Below, piece by piece: positions 1 to 6,930 of a DNA stretch of 29,342 bases (the first letter of the stretch is position 1; each line of letters starts with the position of its first letter). The stretch comes from a virus, in the IMG/VR virus record IMGVR_UViG_3300023272_000009, positions 1-29,342 of that record; one strand, written 5' to 3'. The notes under the pieces are model-generated. The model saw only the letters and a program-made list of their open reading frames with translations, had not been told where the DNA came from and searched no databases. Position numbers and translations under genes: made by a program.

Positions 1-288
1 GACTCTGGCGAGAAGCGCGAAGAGGTGACGTTCGTCGATGTGACGCTGTGGGGAAGGGTCGCTGAAATCGTCGGCGAGTATTGCAAAAAAGGCGCGTCCA
101 TCTTCATCGAAGGCCGCTTGCAACTGGAATCGTGGGATGACAAGCAGACCGGCCAGAAGCGCAGCAAGCTCAAGGTGATCGGCGAGAACATCCAGTTTCT
201 TGGCGGGAAGAAAACGGGCGAGCAACCGCCGCGCACCGAGAAACCACGCGCCGAGCGCGACAACGGAGGCGACGAAATCCCATTTTGA
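1..288 (+). CDS. ssb: Single-stranded DNA-binding protein (5'-truncated by window edge)
   Basis: C-terminal 95 residues of a bacterial-type SSB; the reading frame is open from base 1, so the N-terminus lies upstream. The OB-fold strands are recognisable (TFVDVTLWGRVAE, then GASIFIEGRLQLESW and SKLKVIGENIQFLGG), followed by a short disordered charged linker and the acidic tip GGDEIPF, the standard C-terminal peptide by which SSB recruits replication and recombination proteins. It coats single-stranded DNA during phage replication and recombination. The RecE-like exonuclease three genes downstream makes a phage recombination cassette likely. The next ORF starts two bases after the stop. GTG at 25 is internal to the OB fold and is not the true start. 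Very confident. Confidence 0.95.
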   Translation, partial: DSGEKREEVTFVDVTLWGRVAEIVGEYCKKGASIFIEGRLQLESWDDKQTGQKRSKLKVIGENIQFLGGKKTGEQPPRTEKPRAERDNGGDEIPF

Positions 289-289
289 T

Positions 290-451
290 ATGAGCGATAA
301 CAATTCATCAGGAGGCGGCTGCGGATGTGTCGGACTTATCCTCCTGACCGTTCTTTTCTGGACGCTGTTTTTCGGACTCCAGACACCATGGGGGAAGCTG
401 AACCTAGACGTTTTTCCGCCGCGCGTCTGGAAAATGGAGGAGGCCAAATGA
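290..451 (+). CDS. Small single-pass membrane protein, unknown function
   Basis: 53 aa beginning at ATG 290, directly after the ssb stop, and ending in a TGA that overlaps the next ATG. The N-terminus is a Ser/Gly/Cys-rich stretch (SSGGGCGC), followed by a strongly hydrophobic helix of about 18 residues (VGLILLTVLFWTLFFGL, about residues 14-30) and a polar tail. An in-frame ATG at 200 would put the start inside ssb and is unlikely. No homologous family recognised. It could be an inner-membrane peptide, but nothing shows a specific role. Support comes from the tight spacing on both sides and the clear TM segment. Confidence 0.6.
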   Translation: MSDNNSSGGGCGCVGLILLTVLFWTLFFGLQTPWGKLNLDVFPPRVWKMEEAK

Positions 452-714
452 GCGACACGAACTACCCGCCAGCATTTCCCGGCACCCCGCCCAACAACAT
501 TCCCGGCATGAGCCTGCGCGATTACTTCGCGGCCGAGGCGATGCACGCGGAACTGATGACATGCGGGGTGCCGGGAGAGGCCTGTGAAGCCATGTTAGAC
601 GCCGCTGATAAGGCGGGAAGAAGCCCTGAACTTCACATGGCCATGAACGCATACGAAATGGCCGACGCCATGCTTCGCGCCCGCTTCGCGACAACCAAAG
701 ACGCGACCAGATGA
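448..714 (+). CDS. Hypothetical phage protein, 88 aa
   Basis: Start ATG 448 is preceded by a good Shine-Dalgarno (GGAGGAGG, 436-443) and overlaps the previous stop by 4 nt. Residues 1-22 are Pro/Asn-rich and probably disordered. The rest is predominantly helical and rich in Ala, Met and Glu (SLRDYFAAEAMHAEL, then GEACEAMLDAADKAG). The segment MSLRDYFAAEAM resembles a widespread phage hypothetical protein with 'GMSLRDYFAA' near its N-terminus, whose function is unknown. Its stop overlaps the exonuclease start, so it is probably co-translated with it. No catalytic or binding motif seen. Confidence 0.75.
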   Translation: MSDTNYPPAFPGTPPNNIPGMSLRDYFAAEAMHAELMTCGVPGEACEAMLDAADKAGRSPELHMAMNAYEMADAMLRARFATTKDATR

Positions 715-1520
715 GCGAGCACCGAATCATAAACGGGATGCCGGCGGACTCGTACCACAAAGAGCCGGGAGTGTCGGCGTCACTTATCTGCGAGGCGCAC
801 ACGTCGCTGGCGCACGCGAAGGCGTACATGGACGGCAAGATCAACCGAGACACCAAGGCGCTCTCACTTGGTACGCTGGTGCATTCGATGGTTCTGACGC
901 CGCAAGACTTGGCGAGCTACGCCGTGAAGCCTGCTGGGATGAAGCTGAACACGAAGGCTGGCATGGCTTGGGAGGCCGAGCAGCAAGGCAAGGAGATAGT
1001 GTCAACGCCAGAGTGGGATTGCGCCAAAGGGATTGCCGACGCGATCGCAGCCAATCCGGACGCCATGCAGTTCCTGACTGACGGCCTGCCAGAGCAATCG
1101 CTGTTCGTTCAAGACTCTCACGGAACGCTGCGCAAGAGCCGGTTCGACTATCTGCAAACGGCTGGCTCGGCGCTGGTGGATCTCAAGAAAACGCGAGACT
1201 GCAGCCCGTCGGGATTCGAGAAGGTGATTCTCAATTACAACTATCACATTCGCGCCGCGTATTACATCGACAACGCGAACCTCGCGGGTCTGGAAAAAGA
1301 GGACTTCGTATTCATCACCGCCGAGCCAGAGCCGCCGTATTGCGTGAGCGTCTATAGGCTGGACCCGGTCGTGATCGACTACGGAAGGATGCTTTACAAG
1401 GCCGCGCTGCAACGCCTGAGGAACGCCCAGGAGAGCGGACACTGGCCCGGTTACGTCGAAGGCGTGACGATGATCCAGCTTCCGCCGTGGGAGCAGAAAA
1501 TTGCGGAGGACGTAGCATGA
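711..1520 (+). CDS. RecE/exodeoxyribonuclease VIII-like PD-(D/E)XK exonuclease
   Basis: 269 aa. Matches the phage ExoVIII C-terminal-type nuclease family (PF12684-like): N-terminal 'YHKEPGVSASLI', LGTLVHSMVL with the GxxxH motif (His58), RFDYL with acidic Asp146, ALVDLKKTRD with the D-x-K active-site pair (Asp157, Lys159), and helix YNYHIRAAYYID. The family degrades one strand of duplex DNA 5'-to-3', giving 3' overhangs for a partner annealase such as RecT or Red beta. No annealase is in the window; with ssb upstream it may lie just beyond the left edge. The protein is free-standing, unlike the much longer E. coli RecE. Overlaps both neighbours by 4 nt. Family assignment is confident, exact polarity is inferred. 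Confidence 0.88.
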   Translation: MSEHRIINGMPADSYHKEPGVSASLICEAHTSLAHAKAYMDGKINRDTKALSLGTLVHSMVLTPQDLASYAVKPAGMKLNTKAGMAWEAEQQGKEIVSTPEWDCAKGIADAIAANPDAMQFLTDGLPEQSLFVQDSHGTLRKSRFDYLQTAGSALVDLKKTRDCSPSGFEKVILNYNYHIRAAYYIDNANLAGLEKEDFVFITAEPEPPYCVSVYRLDPVVIDYGRMLYKAALQRLRNAQESGHWPGYVEGVTMIQLPPWEQKIAEDVA

Positions 1521-1735
1521 GCAAGTGGATTCCAGCGAGCAGTGCGCCAGATAAGGGCATTTCAGTCATCGTTTGGGGCGTTCTCGAAGGCGAGAATTCT
1601 CTGGCGGCACACGAGGCGTTCTGGTCAGGGAAAGCATGGACGAGCATCCGTAGTGACTTAGACGGATTCGACGGATTGCGGTGGATGAGAATGTCGCTCG
1701 TCACGCACTGGCAGCCTATGCCCGAAAAGCCATGA
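1517..1735 (+). CDS. DUF551 domain-containing protein
   Basis: 72 aa starting at ATG 1517, overlapping the exonuclease stop. It has the hallmarks of DUF551, a small family found mostly in phages and prophages: an N-terminal 'WIPASSAPDKG' (W-I-P...LP-D), a central hydrophobic strand (ISVIVWGVLE), and the C-terminal signature THWQPMPEKP (normally hW-M-P-L-P-x-P). The biochemical role of the family is unknown. It is usually found among early or recombination-module accessory genes, as here. An upstream in-frame ATG at 1487 would lie inside the exonuclease gene and is not preferred. Confidence 0.85.
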   Translation: MSKWIPASSAPDKGISVIVWGVLEGENSLAAHEAFWSGKAWTSIRSDLDGFDGLRWMRMSLVTHWQPMPEKP

Positions 1736-1857
1736 AGCGCTGTTTTCACCCTAACTGCTCCATCTGCCGGAATCTCGGCATCGGCTGGTCGCGCCTATGG
1801 GCCGCGGTAGCTGGCGGGCTGGTTCTGTCGGTCGTCTTTTACGTGTGCAAGCTATGA
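1732..1857 (+). CDS. Tiny membrane protein with N-terminal cysteine cluster
   Basis: 41-aa ORF bounded by 4-nt overlaps with both neighbours, which supports it despite its size. The N-terminus reads MKRCFHPNCSICRN, with Cys4, Cys9 and Cys12 (a C-x4-C-x2-C arrangement that might bind metal). It is followed by one hydrophobic segment (WAAVAGGLVLSVVFYVC, about residues 23-39) that should span the membrane and then CKL. No family recognised. The combination of a cysteine-rich head and one TM helix suggests a small membrane-anchored phage peptide; function is unknown. Confidence 0.6.
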   Translation: MKRCFHPNCSICRNLGIGWSRLWAAVAGGLVLSVVFYVCKL

Positions 1858-2390
1858 GCATTACCGGCACCATTCAGACGCCAGTTGTCGAAAGCCTCAC
1901 ACACTCGTTGCTTATCGATCAGGCCGCAAAATGGCTACGGCGGCAGGGTTGCGCAATTGTCATCACGGACATGGCGCACCAAGGCCCAGAGATCCCTGAC
2001 GCCATCGGCTGGCGTGGGCGCTTCGCAATCCTTGTTGAGTGCAAAGCTTCGCTGGCCGATTTTCGCGCCGACGCCAAGAAACCATTTCGCCAAGAACCGT
2101 CGCGTGGCCTTGGGACGCACCGTTATTATTGCGCGCCGCGCGGGCTGCTGAGAACCGACATCCTGCCACCTCAATGGGGACTTTTGGAATGGGACGGAAG
2201 GTCAATGTGGGTCTCGCGCAAGGCTGAAATCCAACGCCACGAAGAGGGCGCACGCGAAGAAATACAGCTTCTCATATCGGCAATGCGCCGAATCGCTGGC
2301 GACGCTCCGAAAGGCATTAGCGTGAAATGCTACACATTCGAAACCAAGAACCGCGCAACGCTGGGATTCCAGACCGCAGATACCGTATGA
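1854..2390 (+). CDS. PD-(D/E)XK nuclease-like protein
   Basis: 178 aa from ATG 1854 (overlapping the previous stop). The sequence shows a restriction-nuclease-like core: Glu46-Ile-Pro-Asp49 followed by FAILVECKASLADFRADAKK with Glu62 and Lys64, that is D...E-x-K, then THRYYCAPRGLL and PPQWGLLEW. This order (ECK-DF-D-KK, then YY-aP-GL, then WGLlE) is typical of a family of phage/MmcB-like hypothetical proteins predicted to be PD-(D/E)XK nucleases. It sits between the recombination exonuclease and the adenine methyltransferase, so it could act in DNA repair or recombination; a modification-dependent nuclease is an alternative. The fold call is fairly confident, the substrate unknown. Confidence 0.75.
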   Translation: MSITGTIQTPVVESLTHSLLIDQAAKWLRRQGCAIVITDMAHQGPEIPDAIGWRGRFAILVECKASLADFRADAKKPFRQEPSRGLGTHRYYCAPRGLLRTDILPPQWGLLEWDGRSMWVSRKAEIQRHEEGAREEIQLLISAMRRIAGDAPKGISVKCYTFETKNRATLGFQTADTV

Positions 2391-3058
2391 AACGCGATCC
2401 CGACGATTACGCCGACCGCATGGAAGATGCGAAGGACGCCGGTTACAGCAACAGCGAGGCGCGCAGCTTGGCTGGCTCTGGGCTGAGACGAGGAAAGTTC
2501 GCTGATGTTGAGCTGGATCGGAAGCCAGCGAGTCAGGCTGTACTCGATATAGGATTCGCGCACGATCGAACAACAGGAAAAGAGGATTGGTTGACGCCAC
2601 CTGAAATCGTTCGCGCGCTTGGGCCTTTCGACTTAGATCCATGTTCGCCGCTGCCGCGGCCTTGGGACACTGCGCAGAGACATTACACGATCGCGGACAA
2701 TGGCCTTTTAAAGCCCTGGGGTGGTCGAGTGTGGATGAATCCACCTTACGGTAATGAGACCGAACGCTGGATGCGCCGACTCGCGAACCATGGGAACGGC
2801 ATTGCGCTTATTTTTGCCCGAACCGAGACGAAATCGTTTTTCCCGTGGGTGTGGGATTATGCGACCGCGCTATTTTGGATCAAGGGACGGGTGAACTTTT
2901 TCACGAAGGAAGGAAAACGAGGCGGAACGGCTGGTGCTCCTTCAGTGCTGGTTGCGTATGGCCAGTACAATGCAGAAAGGCTGAAGAAATGCGGCTTTGA
3001 AGGCCATTACTCTACGAATGTCGGTGTGGCTGGAACTGAGAGCGGAGGAGCGCATTGA
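2387..3058 (+). CDS. Dam-like phage DNA N6-adenine methyltransferase
   Basis: 223 aa starting at ATG 2387. Belongs to the phage 'DNA N-6-adenine-methyltransferase' (Dam, PF05869) family: DWLTPPEIVRALGPFDLDPC (substrate/SAM region, residues 68-86), the catalytic motif WMNPPYG with N-P-P-Y at 118-121, and the C-terminal GRVNFFTKEGK and GAPSVLVAYG. The enzyme transfers a methyl group from SAM to the N6 of adenine in a short target. An extra ~60-residue N-terminal segment is charged and probably partly disordered. No restriction partner is visible, so it is an orphan methyltransferase that may protect phage DNA or mark it for regulation. Overlaps both neighbours by 4 nt. Confidence 0.9.
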   Translation: MKRDPDDYADRMEDAKDAGYSNSEARSLAGSGLRRGKFADVELDRKPASQAVLDIGFAHDRTTGKEDWLTPPEIVRALGPFDLDPCSPLPRPWDTAQRHYTIADNGLLKPWGGRVWMNPPYGNETERWMRRLANHGNGIALIFARTETKSFFPWVWDYATALFWIKGRVNFFTKEGKRGGTAGAPSVLVAYGQYNAERLKKCGFEGHYSTNVGVAGTESGGAH

Positions 3059-3240
3059 GCGACGCGCAACTCACATCCAAAGCACACGCCGCAATAGCCG
3101 CCCGCGTTTCAAAGATCCTTGGCCGAGAAATCACGCCAGAGCGCGTCCGGCAGGTTGACGTTGAACACGACTGGCAGGCGTCGCATCCGGTGGACGCTCT
3201 GATTCTGTCGGAGTTAGATCACAGGGGGGAAGGCCGATGA
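3055..3240 (+). CDS. Small hypothetical protein, HTH-like
   Basis: 61 aa starting at TTG 3055, which overlaps the preceding TGA (TTGA). A strong Shine-Dalgarno (GCGGAGGAG, ending about 5 nt upstream) supports the unusual TTG start. The sequence AHAAIAARVSKILGREITPER followed by VRQVDVEHDW is helical and has the feel of a small DNA-binding helix-turn-helix, but I cannot place it in a named family. It is co-translated with the two methyltransferase genes on either side. Function unknown. Confidence 0.65.
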   Translation: MSDAQLTSKAHAAIAARVSKILGREITPERVRQVDVEHDWQASHPVDALILSELDHRGEGR

Positions 3241-3731
3241 GCGCGAAACCTGTTCTCGATGTGTGCTGCGGTTCTCGCATGTTCTGGTTCGATCGTCAGG
3301 ACTCGCGTGCCTTGTTTGCAGATAATCGTCGGGAGACGCATGTGTTGCTCGACAAGTCGAGCGCAGGCGGAAACCGTATTCTTGAAGTTAATCCGGACGT
3401 GCTTGCTGACTTCACAAGCCTGCCTTTTGCAGATGGGTGTTTTGCGATGGTCGTGTTTGATCCGCCGCATCTCGTCCGCGCTGGGAAGAAAGGATGGCAG
3501 GCAAAGAAATACGGCAAGCTTGAGGGCGACTGGCAGAAGATGTTGCGTCTTGGGTTCGCTGAATGCTTCCGTGTACTGAGGCCGGAAGGAACTCTCATCT
3601 TTAAGTGGAACGAGCATGAGGTTCCAGTTTCACAAGTCCTAGCACTGACCCCAGAGCGGCCACTTGTTGGTCAACGGTGCGGAAAGTCAGCTAAGACGCA
3701 TTGGCTGGTTTTCATGAAGGGAGCCGAATGA
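3237..3731 (+). CDS. Class I SAM-dependent methyltransferase (phage type)
   Basis: 164 aa. N-terminal SAM-binding motif LDVCCGSRMFWFD (residues 7-19) is the diagnostic opening of a widespread phage methyltransferase family. It is followed by VNPDVLADFTSLPF, the catalytic-type motif VVFDPPHLV (DPPH at 75-78), FAECFRVLRPEGTLIFKW and a C-terminal THWLVFMKG. DPPx motifs occur in amino-methyltransferases, so an N6-adenine or N4-cytosine DNA target is plausible, but RNA or other substrates cannot be excluded. It is the second of three methyltransferases in 4.6 kb with no visible cognate endonuclease. Start ATG 3237 and stop both lie in 4-nt overlaps. Confidence 0.85.
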   Translation: MSAKPVLDVCCGSRMFWFDRQDSRALFADNRRETHVLLDKSSAGGNRILEVNPDVLADFTSLPFADGCFAMVVFDPPHLVRAGKKGWQAKKYGKLEGDWQKMLRLGFAECFRVLRPEGTLIFKWNEHEVPVSQVLALTPERPLVGQRCGKSAKTHWLVFMKGAE

Positions 3732-3850
3732 ACACACCCACTTTTCGCGCGCAGGAACAACTTGCACCAGTCACGGGCTCGGGAGTGCCCACGCTGGAAA
3801 CTCCGATGCCTGATGGCTTAGGGGCGCGGAATACTTTTACACTGCTATGA
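3728..3850 (+). CDS. Very small hypothetical ORF (40 aa)
   Basis: A 40-codon ORF from ATG 3728 to TGA 3848-3850. It overlaps the methyltransferase stop upstream and the ASCH gene start downstream by exactly 4 nt each, which makes it a plausible real gene. Composition is Thr/Pro/Gly-rich with no hydrophobic segment or cysteine motif. It is too short for family assignment and could be a translational-coupling leader for the ASCH gene. It fills the only otherwise empty stretch in this module. Confidence 0.45.
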   Translation: MNTPTFRAQEQLAPVTGSGVPTLETPMPDGLGARNTFTLL

Positions 3851-4551
3851 AAGAGCGCCCCATCCTTTTCAGCGGACCCATGGTCCGCGCCATCCTCGCC
3901 GGCACAAAAACTCAGACCCGGCGGATTGTAAAAGATACGAGTCAGCTTCACGGACTAATTCATCCCGCGGTCAAAGCAATCACTCACCGCGGCGAGGGAT
4001 GGTACGGCTTCGATGCGAGCGAAAGAGTCAAGACGCAGTACATCACAACATTCCCGCTGCATACGATCAGGTGCCCCTACGGGGTGCCCGGTGATCGTCT
4101 TTGGATAAAGGAGACGTGGAAAGTCGCCTCGAATCTTGACGAATTCACACCTACCCAGTTGGGCGAAGGGTTGGCCGGTCGCGCCGATATCCGGTATTTG
4201 GCAGATCCAGATACAGATCTGAACGGAAAAACTCGGGTCTCCATCCATATGCCCCGCTGGGCGTCCCGGCTGAATCTTGACATCACCGGCATCCGCATCG
4301 AGCGCTTGCAGGAGATCAGCGAAGCCGATGCGAAGGCGGAGGGCATCGAGGGAGTGAAGGCGGTCGATGATCGGCGCATCACGGTGTGGAGAGATTACCA
4401 GACCAAGTGCGGCTTTCTCAATCAGACAGACCCGGCGACCAAAGGCCCGATCGCGAGTTATCGAACGCTGTGGGATTCCATCAACGAAGAGCGCGGCTTT
4501 GGGTGGGAGAAAAACCCGTGGGTGTGGGTCGTCGAATTCAAACGGCTATGA
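3847..4551 (+). CDS. ASCH-domain phage protein
   Basis: 234 aa. The opening RPILFSGPMVRAILAGTKTQ followed by TRRIV is the textbook start of phage ASCH/PUA-like proteins; later elements include VPGDRLWIKETW, SIHMPRWASRL, ITGIRIERLQEISEADAKAE and a closing NPWVWVVEFKRL. The ASCH fold resembles PUA domains and is thought to bind RNA or modified nucleic acid; some family members act on modified cytidines. In phages the role is not established. Its place between three DNA methyltransferases and a VRR-NUC nuclease suggests nucleic-acid modification or recognition, but this is inference. Starts at ATG 3847, overlapping the previous stop. Confidence 0.88.
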   Translation: MKERPILFSGPMVRAILAGTKTQTRRIVKDTSQLHGLIHPAVKAITHRGEGWYGFDASERVKTQYITTFPLHTIRCPYGVPGDRLWIKETWKVASNLDEFTPTQLGEGLAGRADIRYLADPDTDLNGKTRVSIHMPRWASRLNLDITGIRIERLQEISEADAKAEGIEGVKAVDDRRITVWRDYQTKCGFLNQTDPATKGPIASYRTLWDSINEERGFGWEKNPWVWVVEFKRL

Positions 4552-4982
4552 AACTCGCGCCAGACAACATCCCGCAGCATATCGTCGATAAGATGACCTC
4601 GGAGGAACGCAAGTCGCGCGGCCTGTTTTCGAGCGCCGAACGGCTGGCGCTTTCGCGTAAGTCGTCACACCAGGCGGATACGCGGGCAGAGCGTGAGCTG
4701 CAACAGGACATCGCTCAGTATCTCAGACTGCGCGGAATCCCGTTCATCAATCCGCCGATGCATAAGCGCTCCATGCTCCCTGATGGCTGGCCCGATTTCA
4801 CTCTTGCGTATCGCAGTGTTCCAATCGTGATCGAGGTTAAAAACGAGGCGGGCGTTGTGAGCGATGAGCAATCCCGGATGATGGACCTGCTCAAGGCCGG
4901 CGGCTGGGTTGTGCGCGTAGTGCGATCGCTGCCTGAGGTCAAGGAACTGATGGATGGCTTAGAGGATCGGAGGGTTGTGTAA
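4548..4982 (+). CDS. VRR-NUC domain endonuclease
   Basis: 144 aa from ATG 4548, overlapping the ASCH stop. The C-terminal ~100 residues are a minimal VRR-NUC domain (PF08774, PD-(D/E)XK superfamily): helix ELQQDIAQYLRLRG, then GWPDFTLAY with Asp83, IVIEVKNEAG with Glu96 and Lys98, SDEQSRMMDLLKAGG with Gln108, and VVRVVRSLPEV. Stand-alone phage VRR-NUC proteins are structure-selective or Holliday-junction-type nucleases in characterised cases; eukaryotic FAN1 carries the same domain. The N-terminal 40 residues look disordered and basic. It probably resolves branched replication or recombination intermediates. Confidence 0.88.
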   Translation: MKLAPDNIPQHIVDKMTSEERKSRGLFSSAERLALSRKSSHQADTRAERELQQDIAQYLRLRGIPFINPPMHKRSMLPDGWPDFTLAYRSVPIVIEVKNEAGVVSDEQSRMMDLLKAGGWVVRVVRSLPEVKELMDGLEDRRVV

Positions 4983-4983
4983 A

Positions 4984-6930
4984 ATGACCTATTTACCAAG
5001 TACCGATCCTACATCCGTTGGTCGTCGATCCACTAGACCGCTCCGCATTGCGGATTTGTTCTGCGGCGCGGGCGGTACCTCTGCCGGTGCCTGCGAGGCC
5101 GCCATCGAGTGCGGCTATGTACCCGAGCTTACCGCTATCAACCATTGGGAGATCGCCATTGCCACACACGCACTCAATCACCCCGGCGCGCGACACCTTT
5201 GCACGGGCGTGGATAGCGTGAACCCGCGCGATCTTTACGCCCCCGGAGAGCTATCGCTTCTATGGGCATCGCCCGAGTGCACGCACCACAGCGTAGCCCG
5301 CGGCGGCAAACCGATCCACGAGCAAAGCCGCGCCACCGCATGGTGCGTAGTGCGCTGGGCGGATGCGCTGCTTCCTCCCGTGATCCTAATTGAAAACGTG
5401 CCAGAGTTCGTCACGTGGGGGCCGCTTGATTCGAAAGGCCGCCCGTTGCAGCGTCGGAAAGGAGAAATCTTCCATGCGTGGAAATGCGCTATCGAGGCGC
5501 TGGGCTATCGTGTCGATTGGCGAGTCCTGTGCGCTGCTGACTACGGAGATCCCACGACGCGCCGACGCCTCTTCGTGCAATGCGTGCGCGGCCGCCGAAA
5601 GATCGTATGGCCCACGCCTACTCACGCCCCGCAGCAGGAAGACAGCGCTGGTCTTCTCTTCGGTGCCGCGCCCCGAAAACGCTGGCGCGCAGCCCGCGAG
5701 ATAATCGATTGGGACATCGCGGCACAGAGCATCTACGAGCGCAAACGCCCGCTGAGCAACAAGACTATGGCCCGCATCATGGCCGGCTTAAAGAAGTTTG
5801 GCCTAAAGAGCTTCGTTATGTCCGCCGGAGGCCCCGAATGTCCCGCGCGTCCCACCGATCAGCCGATGGGAACAATACTCACTCGCGACCATCGTGCGGT
5901 CGTGGAGCCGTTCATCGTCCCAAACTTCGGAGAGCGTGAAGGCCAGACACCTAGAACGCACTCCGTCAATGAACCACTACCCGCCGTCACCAGCCATGGA
6001 GCGGGTGCATTAGTAGAGCCGTTTATCATTGGGGCTGGCGGGCCGGAATACGCCGCGAAGCCACAGTCCGTGAATGACCCAATGAATACGGTGACCACGG
6101 AAAATCACCGGGCGCTGGTCGAGCCCTTCATCGTCGGCTGCGAACACACGGGCGCCAATGGCTCCGAAGTCCGCCCGATCGACGACCCGCTCTCCACCAT
6201 CACGGCGAATGCGCGCAAGGGACTGGCGCAACCTTTCCTCATCTGCATGGAACATCAGGGCAGCGTTCGTGATGTGGATAAACCAATGCCGACCATCACC
6301 ACGGCAAAAGGCGGCGCAATCGGAGTAGCCGAGCCTTTCCTCGTGAAATTGCGCGGAACGAACGATGCGGCCGACGTGAACCAGCCATCGCCCTCCGTGA
6401 CCGCCAGCGGCGGCACCCTCGGCCTGGCAGAGCCGTTCCTAGTGCATGTCGCCCATGAAGGCGGCGACCGCGGGCGTTCCGTGGATGAGCCGTTGCCAAC
6501 GGTGTGCGGTAATCGCGGGGAAGTCGGGCTATGCGAGCCTTCGCTACTCCCTCAGCATGGCGGCGGTGCCCTGCGTCCAGTGAGCCAGCCTTGCCCCACG
6601 ATCACAACTGATGGGGCAGTCGGGATAGTAGAACCATTCCTTGTCGAGTACTATGGGACTGCGGGCGCGCAAAGCGTTGATGACCCTCTCGATACCGTCA
6701 CAACCAAAGACCGTCACGCTCTGGTCCGTCCTGTCGTCATCATCGACGGCCAGCGGTATCTTCTCGATATCCGCTTCCGAATGCTCCAGCCACACGAGTT
6801 AGCTGGGGCGCAAGGGTTCCCGAAAGACTATAAATTTTCCGGAAACAAAACCCAGCAAGTCAAACAAATCGGCAACGCCGTCCCGCGCAACCTAGCGCGA
6901 GCATTGGTAAGGGCCGTACTCGAGCAATGA
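4984..6930 (+). CDS. DNA (cytosine-5) methyltransferase with nine-repeat target-recognition region
   Basis: 648 aa from ATG 4984 (GGAGGG at 4969-4974 as Shine-Dalgarno; the TTG at 4975 is less likely). C5-methyltransferase motifs in order: I, DLFCGAGGTSAG (24-35); IV, ASPECTHHS with catalytic Cys99 in a PEC rather than PPCQ context; VI, ENVPEF (137-142); VIII, DYGDPTTRRRLF (186-197); and C-terminal IX/X, LQPHELAGAQGFPKDY and KQIGNAVPRNLA. The enzyme flips out a target cytosine and methylates C5 using SAM. Residues 276-587, where the target-recognition domain should be, consist of nine imperfect repeats (listed separately), making the protein nearly twice the usual minimal length. No restriction partner is seen. 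It overlaps the replication gene by 4 nt. Confidence 0.93.
   Translation: MTYLPSTDPTSVGRRSTRPLRIADLFCGAGGTSAGACEAAIECGYVPELTAINHWEIAIATHALNHPGARHLCTGVDSVNPRDLYAPGELSLLWASPECTHHSVARGGKPIHEQSRATAWCVVRWADALLPPVILIENVPEFVTWGPLDSKGRPLQRRKGEIFHAWKCAIEALGYRVDWRVLCAADYGDPTTRRRLFVQCVRGRRKIVWPTPTHAPQQEDSAGLLFGAAPRKRWRAAREIIDWDIAAQSIYERKRPLSNKTMARIMAGLKKFGLKSFVMSAGGPECPARPTDQPMGTILTRDHRAVVEPFIVPNFGEREGQTPRTHSVNEPLPAVTSHGAGALVEPFIIGAGGPEYAAKPQSVNDPMNTVTTENHRALVEPFIVGCEHTGANGSEVRPIDDPLSTITANARKGLAQPFLICMEHQGSVRDVDKPMPTITTAKGGAIGVAEPFLVKLRGTNDAADVNQPSPSVTASGGTLGLAEPFLVHVAHEGGDRGRSVDEPLPTVCGNRGEVGLCEPSLLPQHGGGALRPVSQPCPTITTDGAVGIVEPFLVEYYGTAGAQSVDDPLDTVTTKDRHALVRPVVIIDGQRYLLDIRFRMLQPHELAGAQGFPKDYKFSGNKTQQVKQIGNAVPRNLARALVRAVLEQ
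5809..6744 (+). repeat. Nine tandem ~35-aa coding repeats inside the C5 methyltransferase
   Basis: Nine consecutive units of about 32-37 residues. Each has a variable start, often Gly-rich (SAGGPE, GAGGPEYAA, CEHTGANG, LRGTNDAA, AHEGG, QHGGG), then V-(N/D)-x-P-x-x-T-(I/V)-T, a short variable loop, and a near-constant end (V/A)EPF(I/L)V. The ends read in order VEPFIV, VEPFII, VEPFIV, AQPFLI, AEPFLV, AEPFLV, CEPSLL, VEPFLV, VRPVVI. At the DNA level the units have diverged strongly (different codons for EPF), so this is an old, selected protein repeat rather than a recent duplication. It lies exactly where the target-recognition domain belongs. Confidence 0.88.
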
